Made by a program: the position numbers and the translations under genes
The notes under the pieces: model-generated
Seen by the model: only the letters and a program-made list of their open reading frames with translations
Told to the model about the DNA's origin: nothing
The model's database searches: none
Virus record (IMG/VR): IMGVR_UViG_3300042691_033228
Location: 1-44,900 of that record
Origin: a virus
Strand: one strand, 5' to 3'
Length of the DNA: 44,900 nucleotides
In this document: positions 30,974-38,331 of the stretch, piece by piece
Layout: the number at the start of each line of letters is the position of its first letter
How positions within the stretch are numbered: position 1 is the stretch's first letter

Positions 30974-32965
30974 TTATAAAATATTATTGTCGTTTGTTTC
31001 ATCATGCATCTGTATTATTCTACCTAAACCACCTAAAGTAATATTCCTAAACCTATCATAATCAACGTTATTTGCTAGACGAGGGAGATCATCTTCATCC
31101 TCAACCACTGGTAAGTCAACAATATATTCGTTACGTACTGCAACAGGTTCTAAACCAAATGAACTACTATTACCTTTAGTGTCTTCATCTTTTAATGTAA
31201 TTAAAAATCCCCTATTTAGTAGTTCAATATCCGAAAATGATCTTAATTTCTTTTCATAATTCTGAATAAATAATATATGATTTAACCTATTGACTAATAT
31301 ATTACCAATACTTTTATGGTACTCACTCGTCTCTTTATTACAATAAGAAAGTATCTGAACCATTTTATATGTCATTTCATTTTCTGATAACTGAATTTCT
31401 AATGCAGACATATTATTAGGGGTAATCAAAACAAATATTTTTGTTTTACCTGTTTTAATTTTACTTTTATAATTTTGACCAGGATTATTAATACAATTTT
31501 TAAGTTTATTTCCCGCCCATCTTAAATCTAATACACTAGTTAATTCTTTAATTTTTATATCGTAAGGTAGATTTAAATCACCGTATTCTGTTGGTTTGGT
31601 GATGTCTTCACCGTATTTTTTCTTCTCCTTAGTTAATTCACTCAACATATTATCATATGTTGGTTTAAAAAGAATATTACGAGTTAATAAAGATTTTTGT
31701 AATAATGGAGATATCCATTCACCGTCAGAATTAAATAACTTATTTATATCTTTAACTAATGTATACGTTTCTTGAACATTCATATTAAATTTATATGAAA
31801 CAAATAATATCCATCTTTCTGAATCAACATACTTTTCAATATAATCAATATGTGATTTATCAAAATCACAATTATGAAATCCTTTATTGATTAGACAAAG
31901 CATTTTACAGAAATAACCATTTTTCAAAATTATCTCAGCCTTAGATTTTTGTTTCTTACCTATACTACCAGAAATTAATTTATACGCTGACATAAAAGTA
32001 AGTGGGTTAAATGACAACCCCTCCAATATTGAGAATATTTCAACGTTAGATACAGAATATTTTTTAGGTGTTAGTGTCCAAATAACATCATTAAATTTTG
32101 CCCATCTACTTAATATTTCTTGCGGTACACTGTAATTAGGTATTAACCAATTAACCTTTTCATTGGAATCTAAATCGTTATTTTTAGGATCATTTCTTAA
32201 TTTCCATAAATCCCTTTTGTGATCAAAATATTTAGAAATTGTGAAATATTCTTTAATATTAGTTCGATATTTCAGATACATTTCTTTATATTTTGAACCA
32301 AAATATATACCAAAACTCCTTACAGTCATTTTGTTAATGTTTTCTAGAATTAGTGGTTGACTCAATAATTCCATACACTTCTCAATATCACAGTAACAAT
32401 CCAACTCATCCATTTTTTTAAATAATCTGATTGCAGTATGTGAAGGAGTATAAATTGCGGTAACTTCTAGTTGTTTATTATATAAGAAGTTTTTAAACTC
32501 TTCAGTATAGATAAGTTTATTCGTACTTAAATCAATACCTACCTGACAACAATTAAAATCAAAACCACTTAACACATAAGTGTAGTCTGTTTTAGGTGTA
32601 TCTGTATTAAATGTCTTTTTAATATAGATAGTATTTAAGAAACCCTCTCTTTCCACCCTATCAATACTATAAGTTGTATATGAGTCATATGCCATCTTAG
32701 TGATCATATAACCATCACCCTCAATATTTAATGAATTAGATCTTATAGGTGTGAAAGATCTTGAGTTGTACTCATTAGTTTCAATAAAAATATCTAAATC
32801 ATTTACTGGGTAATCACCACCCCAAACCATTTTTAAAATAGTATTAGCGACTGCACCTCCAGCCAAAAATCCTGCGTTAGGTATGTAATCATATTTACTT
32901 AATTCGGTAAGTATTTCACTCACTAACGATTCTTTCTCTAAAACATTATTTGTCATCTCTATCAT
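30974..32965 (-). CDS. Nucleotidyltransferase plus PcfJ-like protein
   Basis: 663 residues. The first 150 form a polymerase-beta-type nucleotidyltransferase core: LAGGAVANTILKMVWGG with GG at 36-37, then DLDIFIE (Asp56, Asp58) and a third Asp near 136 in GFDFNCCQVGID. A long helical middle is unknown. Around 470-560 is a PcfJ-like segment (DLRWAGNKLKNCINNPGQNY, KTKIFVLITPNNMSALEIQL). The combination suggests transfer of nucleotides to RNA or protein, but substrates are unknown. ATG codons at 32965 and 32956 are both possible; it overlaps the upstream membrane-protein gene. Confidence 0.65.
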   Translation of the reverse strand: MIEMTNNVLEKESLVSEILTELSKYDYIPNAGFLAGGAVANTILKMVWGGDYPVNDLDIFIETNEYNSRSFTPIRSNSLNIEGDGYMITKMAYDSYTTYSIDRVEREGFLNTIYIKKTFNTDTPKTDYTYVLSGFDFNCCQVGIDLSTNKLIYTEEFKNFLYNKQLEVTAIYTPSHTAIRLFKKMDELDCYCDIEKCMELLSQPLILENINKMTVRSFGIYFGSKYKEMYLKYRTNIKEYFTISKYFDHKRDLWKLRNDPKNNDLDSNEKVNWLIPNYSVPQEILSRWAKFNDVIWTLTPKKYSVSNVEIFSILEGLSFNPLTFMSAYKLISGSIGKKQKSKAEIILKNGYFCKMLCLINKGFHNCDFDKSHIDYIEKYVDSERWILFVSYKFNMNVQETYTLVKDINKLFNSDGEWISPLLQKSLLTRNILFKPTYDNMLSELTKEKKKYGEDITKPTEYGDLNLPYDIKIKELTSVLDLRWAGNKLKNCINNPGQNYKSKIKTGKTKIFVLITPNNMSALEIQLSENEMTYKMVQILSYCNKETSEYHKSIGNILVNRLNHILFIQNYEKKLRSFSDIELLNRGFLITLKDEDTKGNSSSFGLEPVAVRNEYIVDLPVVEDEDDLPRLANNVDYDRFRNITLGGLGRIIQMHDETNDNNIL

Positions 32966-33137
32966 TTTTATAGTTTTTATACAAAAAATAAGAAGGTATT
33001 GTTATACCCAAAAATAAAATAATATATAATATTACTGGAAATATAATTATAATTGTTATGAATGAAAAAAAACATATCACCGCAATTAAACTATAATGCT
33101 TCATTTTACTTCTATCAATATCATCAAAATCAAACAT
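32946..33137 (-). CDS. Small two-helix membrane protein
   Basis: 63 residues with two adjacent membrane helices (HYSLIAVICFFSFITIIIIF and VILYIILFLGITIPSYFLY) framed by charged ends. It overlaps the nucleotidyltransferase gene by 20 bp and lies 1 bp after the peptidase gene. Function unknown. Confidence 0.55.
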   Translation of the reverse strand: MFDFDDIDRSKMKHYSLIAVICFFSFITIIIIFPVILYIILFLGITIPSYFLYKNYKNDRDDK

Positions 33138-33138
33138 A

Positions 33139-34128
33139 CTATATAATATCTTCTAAATAACTTTTAACTTCTTTAACCATTTCATTTTTACTAGCACCAA
33201 CTTTAATCATATCAGATAATAAATCAACAATTTCGTATGAAATGTGTTCAATATATAAACTTTCATTTATATCAACATCGTCTTCATCGTTATCGTCATC
33301 CATAAATGGTGAATAACTATATTGATTAGTTTCAGTGATTAATTTTTTATTGTGGGTATACTTAACAGTACCTAAGTGGTTAATTAATTTTTCACCCGCT
33401 ATTAAAGATGACTCAACTTCTTTAACTACCACATACTCAAAATCGGTATGTTGTCTATAGTATCCACAACCTAAATTAAGACAATTAAAATCATACTTAG
33501 TTGATAATTGATTTACGTCTGTAAATGGATCTCTACTAAAATTTGTGTAACCAGATTCTTTTAAATTATTTTTTATAATTCCTTTAAAATCTTCATCAAA
33601 TAATTTAACCCCCCAACAAACTTCAGTTATCCAGTTACTAGATGGTGCATCGAATTGGATTGCATATCCAACATTTGAGAAAAAGTTGTCATCAGATTGT
33701 TTAGAACCTAACATACCTATTTCTTCCTCAACAAAAAACGCACCTTTTAATTTGTCGAATTTTTTGAATAATTCTAAACAAACATAAACACCACATTTGT
33801 CATCACCACCAATACCTGTTTGTTTATCTGTTTCAGGATGATATGCAGTTAACACACCTAAATTATCTTCTTTGATGGATAGTCTAACTTTGTTTTGAAT
33901 TAAGTTGTTATGTGTTCTATGTACAGTGTCCATATGAGAAACCACACATGGGTAATATTCTTCCGTAGAATCTAACATACCTTTACAAAGATAAAGATTA
34001 CCCTTTTTATCACTATAATGTTCTATACCGTGTTTCTCTGCGAATTCAATGATGAAGTCTCTAACCATACTTTCATCTCCCGAAATTGAAGGTAATGATA
34101 ATACCTCCTTTAAAAAATCTAAATTCAT
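33139..34128 (-). CDS. M20-type zinc peptidase
   Basis: 329 residues of the M20/M28-like aminopeptidase clan (similar to tripeptidase T). Metal ligands and catalytic residues can be placed: VVSHMDTVH (HxD), GIGGDDKCG (bridging Asp), FFVEEEIG (catalytic Glu and ligand Glu), QFDAPSS (Asp) and a late RQHTDFE (His). It would release amino acids from short peptides in the cytoplasm. An acidic stretch with FMDDDNDEDDVD sits before the last helix. It has its own host-type promoter, suggesting early recycling of host peptides. Confidence 0.8.
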   Translation of the reverse strand: MNLDFLKEVLSLPSISGDESMVRDFIIEFAEKHGIEHYSDKKGNLYLCKGMLDSTEEYYPCVVSHMDTVHRTHNNLIQNKVRLSIKEDNLGVLTAYHPETDKQTGIGGDDKCGVYVCLELFKKFDKLKGAFFVEEEIGMLGSKQSDDNFFSNVGYAIQFDAPSSNWITEVCWGVKLFDEDFKGIIKNNLKESGYTNFSRDPFTDVNQLSTKYDFNCLNLGCGYYRQHTDFEYVVVKEVESSLIAGEKLINHLGTVKYTHNKKLITETNQYSYSPFMDDDNDEDDVDINESLYIEHISYEIVDLLSDMIKVGASKNEMVKEVKSYLEDII

Positions 34129-34143
34129 ATCTTATATTTTATA

Positions 34144-34175
34144 CAAATTTAGTAAATAGTTTTAGAAAAAACAAA
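34144..34175 (-). promoter_or_regulatory. Bacteroidota-type promoter for peptidase gene
   Basis: TTTG (34172-34175), a 20-bp spacer and TAAATTTG (34144-34151) on the minus strand match the consensus, 15 bp before the ATG at 34128. Confidence 0.75.
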
Positions 34176-34213
34176 TTTTTGGGGTTATCATTTACAAATA
34201 TTATTTTTTAACG

Positions 34214-34222
34214 ATATTTATA
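34214..34222 (+). promoter_or_regulatory. ATATTTATA motif before MGCGC gene
   Basis: ATATTTATA followed by TATATAATAACAA on the plus strand, 32 bp before the ATG at 34255. The AATAACAA tail is shared with the copies before 36021 and 10557. Confidence 0.4.
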
Positions 34223-34254
34223 TATATAATAACAATTATCAAAAAATTACGAAT

Positions 34255-34353
34255 ATGGGTTGTGGTTGTAAAAACAAAAAGCCAGTTGCTAAACCAGTTA
34301 ATGAATCTAGTACTACACAAAGTACTACTCAAACAAATAACGGTGGCAACTAA
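34255..34353 (+). CDS. Tiny Cys-motif protein MGCGC
   Basis: 32 residues: MGCGCKNKKPVAKPVNESST followed by a Thr/Gln/Asn tail ending NGGN. The start MGCxC with a low-complexity Thr/Gln tail recalls small proteins I remember from large Bacteroidota phages. Preceded by an ATATTTATA motif at proper distance and ending right at the stop of the convergent tagged gene. Likely expressed; function unknown. Confidence 0.55.
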   Translation: MGCGCKNKKPVAKPVNESSTTQSTTQTNNGGN

Positions 34354-34782
34354 TTAAGTTAGTTGGTTTGCGGGTCCTCTAGCTGGTTCAACCGACCAAG
34401 GTGAATTGTCTATTGGATTCGCAACACCTCTAGTTACATCTTTAAGTGGCCAAACACTAGCAGTTCCTCCAGCAGGTGCGTCTCCACCCTCTTCCTCATC
34501 CAATATTTCTTCATCAAACTGATTTGTGTAATCATCTACACCTATACCGTATTCAGTTACTACTAAACCATATCCACCTTCTTTATCGTAATACCCTAAA
34601 TAAATTCCTTTATCGTCATAAACTACTGTTTCGTAAGAATTACTATCAAAGTTAAGTCTTTTAGGTTCATTATTAACCCATTTAAGAATTTTTTTATACC
34701 ATCTTTTAGGATCTTTGATTGTTTCACCAAACTCCCTAATTAATATTTTTTTATATTGACTCTCTGTAATTATAATTTTCAT
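34354..34782 (-). CDS. Tagged protein with RGxANxI C-terminal repeats
   Basis: 142 residues from the ATG at 34782. Leader MKIIITESQYKKILIREFGE has ITE at 5-7. The middle is mixed (DDKGIYLGYYDKEGGYGLVV). The C-terminus has two similar units, TRGVANPIDNSPW and ARGPANQLT, after a Gly/Ala-rich linker; this pattern I recall in phage structural proteins. Probably packaged in the virion. Start overlaps the upstream stop by one base pair set (ATGA). Confidence 0.6.
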   Translation of the reverse strand: MKIIITESQYKKILIREFGETIKDPKRWYKKILKWVNNEPKRLNFDSNSYETVVYDDKGIYLGYYDKEGGYGLVVTEYGIGVDDYTNQFDEEILDEEEGGDAPAGGTASVWPLKDVTRGVANPIDNSPWSVEPARGPANQLT

Positions 34783-35132
34783 CACCAATTCCTTTCTCTA
34801 TTGTTAATAACATTTAATAGTTTAACTTTTATATTTTCTTTTCCAGTTGTTTCTATTATTTGTTTTTCTAAATCCCAAAAAAAACTACCTACATCGGCAG
34901 TATCAAAAATAGTATCGATATAAATAATCAACCCAATTTCGTTATCAAATGCAGTTGCAACATTAACACTTTCTATAATATCTAAAGTTTCGCAATCGAC
35001 ATCTTCATCAGAATAATCCCAATTTTCATCTTCTGTAGAATTTCCACAAATATTCATTAAATTACTCAATGAGATATCTACTATTTTTTGATAAACAGTT
35101 AATAATTGACTTTCTGTTATTAAAACTTTCAT
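34782..35132 (-). CDS. Tagged acidic protein
   Basis: 116 residues. Leader MKVLITESQLLTVYQKIV has ITE at 5-7. The rest is acidic and beta-rich (AFDNEIGLIIYIDTIFDTAD). It overlaps the 35129 gene by four bases. Probably a virion-packaged protein. Not otherwise recognised. Confidence 0.6.
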   Translation of the reverse strand: MKVLITESQLLTVYQKIVDISLSNLMNICGNSTEDENWDYSDEDVDCETLDIIESVNVATAFDNEIGLIIYIDTIFDTADVGSFFWDLEKQIIETTGKENIKVKLLNVINNRERNW

Positions 35133-35710
35133 TTTTTTAATGTAATATATTGGTTTATTTCTTCTGATGTCCAGTCGTTACTAAAGTCCCTTAAAATATC
35201 TTGTGCCATATCTATTACAAGTTCCGTATCATCAACATCCCAATCTAAATCAGGATCACGATTATACCTCGTATTAGGTAAATTTATCCCATTAAAATTA
35301 TCATCTACAATCTTTGACACTGCGTTACTCAATGCCTCTTCGGCTGAACCAGCTTTTACTGTTATCTCATAATCAAGAAAAGTCCTACAATAAACTGTAG
35401 TAGGTAAACCAATACTAATTACGTAATTACCTTGAAATTCTAATGGTTTACCCAAAAACGATTCGTATTCGTTATCTGATAAATTTTTAAATGTTTTTTC
35501 GTAATTGTAAACTATTGTAGTCGCATCCACATCACTTAAACCCCAATCATTTTTTAATTCTTTAATTGTTTTATCGGTATTAGTATAAAATTTATTTAAA
35601 GATCTCATAATCTTTAATATTTTTGGTGTGATGGTACTACCTACAGACAGTTGTTCACTATCTTCTTTAAATAGTTTTTTATACTGCGTTTCAGTTAGTT
35701 TAATTTTCAT
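35129..35710 (-). CDS. Tagged protein with shared helical domain
   Basis: 193 residues. Leader MKIKLTETQYKKLFKED has LTE at 5-7. Residues about 30-80 (IMRSLNKFYTNTDKTIKELK, then NDWGLSDVDATTIVYNYEKT) fit the helical domain shared with 22900, 28878, 9772 and 20125. C-terminal half contains GSAEEALSNAVSKIVDD and is unknown. Likely packaged. Confidence 0.6.
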   Translation of the reverse strand: MKIKLTETQYKKLFKEDSEQLSVGSTITPKILKIMRSLNKFYTNTDKTIKELKNDWGLSDVDATTIVYNYEKTFKNLSDNEYESFLGKPLEFQGNYVISIGLPTTVYCRTFLDYEITVKAGSAEEALSNAVSKIVDDNFNGINLPNTRYNRDPDLDWDVDDTELVIDMAQDILRDFSNDWTSEEINQYITLKK

Positions 35711-36021
35711 TAGTTTTCTGTTTCTTCTTTTTTATTTTTGTGTCTTAAAGAACCAATAGTCTCAACTACATTTAGAAATTTACCGCCAAAAGTATAACCC
35801 GCAAATAATACCATTGCGTACTCTAAAGCATCTATAATAATTTGAAATCTATCTAGATCAAGTGTACTATGTTTAGTAACACCTTTAAACATTAAAACAC
35901 CTAATGTTATATAATACGCAATAATTGCCCACAACAAATATATTCTACTTTGAGAATAAACTCCCTTTTCTGTAAGCATATCTTTAAAAATTTTCATAAT
36001 AAGTTTAATTTTTTTACCCAT
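35710..36021 (-). CDS. Two-helix membrane protein, holin-like
   Basis: 103 residues with two membrane segments (IYLLWAIIAYYITLGVLMF and LEYAMVLFAGYTFGGKFLNV) and a charged tail. The layout resembles phage holins or holin-associated proteins. Two ATG are possible: 36021 and 35997; the second gives MKIFKDMLTEKGVYSQ, which again has an LTE near the start, though membrane proteins are unlikely head cargo. A candidate ATATTTATA promoter lies 26 bp before 36021. Confidence 0.55.
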   Translation of the reverse strand: MGKKIKLIMKIFKDMLTEKGVYSQSRIYLLWAIIAYYITLGVLMFKGVTKHSTLDLDRFQIIIDALEYAMVLFAGYTFGGKFLNVVETIGSLRHKNKKEETEN

Positions 36022-36047
36022 ATATAAAACATTAACTTTGTTATTAA

Positions 36048-36056
36048 TATAAATAT
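36048..36056 (-). promoter_or_regulatory. ATATTTATA motif before membrane/tagged operon
   Basis: ATATTTATA followed by TTAATAACAA on the minus strand, 26 bp before the ATG at 36021. It would drive the tagged block 36021-34354. Confidence 0.45.
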
Positions 36057-36069
36057 CTTTAAAAATAAA

Positions 36070-36091
36070 AAACCCAACTAATGTTGGGTTT
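36070..36091 (-). terminator. Intrinsic terminator after thioredoxin gene
   Basis: AAACCCAAC and GTTGGGTTT form a 9-bp perfect stem with a 4-base loop, followed by T-rich sequence on the minus strand. It begins 4 bp beyond the thioredoxin stop. Confidence 0.85.
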
Positions 36092-36095
36092 AATA

Positions 36096-36386
36096 CTATA
36101 AAATCTCTTTTATTTTGGTTGTTAAGACGGATTCACTTAGAATTCCACTATTCCTCCACACCTGTTTACCTTCTTTGACTACTACCAAAGTAGGGATACT
36201 TCTTATTTGAAATTGTGCCGCAACGTTCCTATTTTCATCAATATTGATTTTGACTACTTCTACATCATCGTTATTTTTTTTAAAATTTTCGATGATAGGG
36301 TTCATCATTCTACATGGTCCACACCACTCTGCCCAAAAATCTATTAGTACAGGTTTTTCCGATTGTAATAAAGTTTCTAATTCCAT
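36096..36386 (-). CDS. Thioredoxin
   Basis: 96 residues of the thioredoxin family with the active site AEWCGPCRMM (Cys22, Cys25) and the cis-proline loop RSIPTLVVV. No signal peptide, so cytoplasmic. Phage thioredoxins can reduce ribonucleotide reductase or other proteins. A single-gene unit with its own terminator and an ATATTTATA motif 27 bp upstream. Confidence 0.9.
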   Translation of the reverse strand: MELETLLQSEKPVLIDFWAEWCGPCRMMNPIIENFKKNNDDVEVVKINIDENRNVAAQFQIRSIPTLVVVKEGKQVWRNSGILSESVLTTKIKEIL

Positions 36387-36413
36387 TTTTTTATTTTTTC
36401 AATTATTATTTAT

Positions 36414-36422
36414 TATAAATAT
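36414..36422 (-). promoter_or_regulatory. ATATTTATA motif before thioredoxin gene
   Basis: ATATTTATA followed by ATAAATAATAATTG on the minus strand, about 27 bp before the ATG at 36386. It overlaps the T-run of the terminator that ends the FKBP gene. Confidence 0.4.
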
Positions 36423-36426
36423 AAAA

Positions 36427-36443
36427 GGGGGAATAAATCCCCC
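36427..36443 (-). terminator. Intrinsic terminator after FKBP gene
   Basis: GGGGGA and TCCCCC form a short GC-rich stem with a 5-base loop; a TTTT tract follows on the minus strand. It lies 22 bp after the FKBP stop. Confidence 0.7.
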
Positions 36444-36464
36444 CGTCTGAAACACTATTTTTAT

Positions 36465-36887
36465 TTATTTTACCTCTAACACCTCTACGTCAAAGAATAA
36501 CTTTTTACCAGCCATAGGATGATTGGCATCCAGTTTAACCCCTTCTTCGGTGATTTCGGTTACAACAACATTTATTGTACCTCTGTCACTTTCTGACATT
36601 AAGTAGTCACCAACTTGAACACTTTCAGGTACTCTATCTGAAGGAACTACTGTTACCAAACCTTCCATATACTCACCGTAACCGTCTACTGGTTCGATTT
36701 CAATAGTTTTCTTTTCTCCCTGATTCATACCCAATAAACCTTTTTCAAAACCTAAAATTAGTGATCCTTGACCTAAAACAATGTTTAAAGGTTCTCTACC
36801 TTCTTCTAAAGAAGTGTCAAATACTGTACCGTCCTCAAATCTTCCTGTGTAGTGGACAACTACACCCTTACCATTTTCTACTATCAT
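36465..36887 (-). CDS. FKBP-type prolyl isomerase, SlyD-like
   Basis: 140 residues. VVVHYTGRFEDGTVFDTSLE, LGQGSLILGFEKGLLGMNQG and DANHPMAGKKLFFDVEVLEV are the FKBP sites; the insert between about 70 and 125 corresponds to the flap domain of SlyD. It speeds proline isomerisation and acts as a chaperone in the cytoplasm. The metal-binding His-rich tail of SlyD is missing. Together with thioredoxin next door it suggests a protein-folding module for phage products. Confidence 0.85.
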   Translation of the reverse strand: MIVENGKGVVVHYTGRFEDGTVFDTSLEEGREPLNIVLGQGSLILGFEKGLLGMNQGEKKTIEIEPVDGYGEYMEGLVTVVPSDRVPESVQVGDYLMSESDRGTINVVVTEITEEGVKLDANHPMAGKKLFFDVEVLEVK

Positions 36888-36934
36888 CGTTTAATATTTT
36901 ATCTAATATTATTAATTTTTTATGATGAAGTAAA

Positions 36935-36943
36935 GTATTTATA
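36935..36943 (+). promoter_or_regulatory. GTATTTATA motif before glucosaminidase gene
   Basis: GTATTTATA, one base from ATATTTATA, 21 bp before the ATG at 36965 in the divergent gap with the FKBP gene. Confidence 0.3.
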
Positions 36944-36964
36944 GAAAAAAATGATGTTAGTTGT

Positions 36965-37735
36965 ATGAGAAAATTAATAAAACAAATATTGAAAGAGGAA
37001 TTATATAAAAATTTAATTACAGAAGGTAAAGGAGATTTTATTGCTAAAACCAAAGATTTAGCACTTAAAAATATGGATACATATAAAATACCTGCCAGTA
37101 TTACTATGGCTCAGGCCGCACTAGAGAGTGGATGGGGTAGAAGTTTATTACCTTCTAAATATAATAATTATTTTGGCGTTAAATGTCACAATGCCTCAAA
37201 TTGTGTATCATTAAAAGATGCGGATGGTAATTTGGCAGAATGGAGGTCTTACGATAGTATTGCCGATTCGTTTGATGATCACGGTAAATTCTTAACTAGT
37301 AATCAAAGATATAGTGAATTATTTAGTTTACCTATCACAGATTACCAATCTTGGGCAGAAGGTTTACAAAGATTAAATTATGCGGGAAATTCTACAACAT
37401 ATGCAGATAAACTAATAAGAACAATTGAGGCTAACGACTTCAATTTATTAGATATGTCAAAAACAAAACAAAAACCTAAAACCCCAAATGTTGTAGGTAA
37501 AAAAGTTTATCCTAAAAAATCTAATGGGTATGTTAACGTAAGAGAAGGGGCTTATGTAGATTCAGGGTTTTTCGACAATTTAATGACTAGGATAGAATAT
37601 CCATCATTAGTGGGTGTAGTTGAAGGTAAAAAATTAGACGATAAATCAAATATGTGGTACTACGTTAGATTAGAAAAACATGTTGATGATTATAGATATG
37701 GTTGGGTTAGGTCAGATGTGGTAGATTTGAAATAA
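36965..37735 (+). CDS. Tagged glucosaminidase (GH73) with SH3-like tail
   Basis: 256 residues. Leader MRKLIKQILKEELYKNLITE holds LKE at 9-11 and ITE at 18-20, so cleavage would release a mature start GKGDF. The GH73-type glucosaminidase domain is at about 24-165, with catalytic Glu54 in TMAQAALESGWGRS and YNNYFGVKC downstream. Residues about 178-255 are SH3b-like (YVNVREGAYVDSGFFDNL). It cuts N-acetylglucosaminyl bonds in peptidoglycan. The prohead-type leader suggests a virion enzyme used at entry rather than the endolysin. It is on the strand opposite to its neighbours. Confidence 0.8.
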   Translation: MRKLIKQILKEELYKNLITEGKGDFIAKTKDLALKNMDTYKIPASITMAQAALESGWGRSLLPSKYNNYFGVKCHNASNCVSLKDADGNLAEWRSYDSIADSFDDHGKFLTSNQRYSELFSLPITDYQSWAEGLQRLNYAGNSTTYADKLIRTIEANDFNLLDMSKTKQKPKTPNVVGKKVYPKKSNGYVNVREGAYVDSGFFDNLMTRIEYPSLVGVVEGKKLDDKSNMWYYVRLEKHVDDYRYGWVRSDVVDLK

Positions 37736-38143
37736 TTATAACTTTATTTCAAATCTATCCCTCATTAATTTAATTTTATCTTCAGGAACATTATGTACGT
37801 TTGTTCCCCCATGTCTATTTTCTACAATGATAGTAAAAACCATATAACCATATTTTTCTGCTAATTCAAAATAAGGTTTCATTTCCCATTCTTGTGTGAA
37901 TGTATTTGATACAACTATCCTATCTATGTTTACTTGCTCCCCATCCGTTTTCATCCACGCCTCTGTTTGAGTTTGACAATAATTGTGAGCATTATGTAAT
38001 TTCGAAGCATCGAATTTATATTCCCCATTAGAATCAATAAAATATTGATCCGATTCTATCTGAATACCCCCTAATGTTTTGGCGATTGTACTTTTACCTG
38101 AACCAGGTATCCCTCTTACAATATATAAAATTTTATCTTTCAT
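37736..38143 (-). CDS. P-loop kinase, polynucleotide-kinase-like
   Basis: 135 residues of the AAA_33 type. Walker A GIPGSGKSTIAK near residues 11-22, Walker B-like VVSNTF and a lid with RHGGTNVHNVPEDKI. The length equals the kinase domain alone, similar to N4BP2-like and T4 Pnk N-terminal domains. It likely phosphorylates RNA or DNA 5' ends or a nucleotide. With RNA ligase nearby it may belong to an RNA repair set. It ends adjacent to the convergent glucosaminidase stop. Confidence 0.75.
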   Translation of the reverse strand: MKDKILYIVRGIPGSGKSTIAKTLGGIQIESDQYFIDSNGEYKFDASKLHNAHNYCQTQTEAWMKTDGEQVNIDRIVVSNTFTQEWEMKPYFELAEKYGYMVFTIIVENRHGGTNVHNVPEDKIKLMRDRFEIKL

Positions 38144-38331
38144 TTTTTAAAATATATGTGTTCTATTATGATTAGAATTAATAGGCATGTTAACGGTATC
38201 CATAGTGGAGAGGTAATCCACCACCAACTCCAATCGATATTATTAGTTAATTTTAATACCATAAAAATAAGAAAAAGTATTGTACCTAATCCTATTCCAT
38301 TATTCGAATTTTTATTATTTATATTTTTCAT
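38140..38331 (-). CDS. Small two-helix membrane protein
   Basis: 63 residues with membrane helices GIGLGTILFLIFMVLKL and SPLWIPLTCLLILIIIEHIY around a DWSWWWI turn. Similar short proteins with a WSWWW turn are common in large phages from memory. It overlaps both neighbours by 4 bp. Function unknown. Confidence 0.6.
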   Translation of the reverse strand: MKNINNKNSNNGIGLGTILFLIFMVLKLTNNIDWSWWWITSPLWIPLTCLLILIIIEHIYFKK

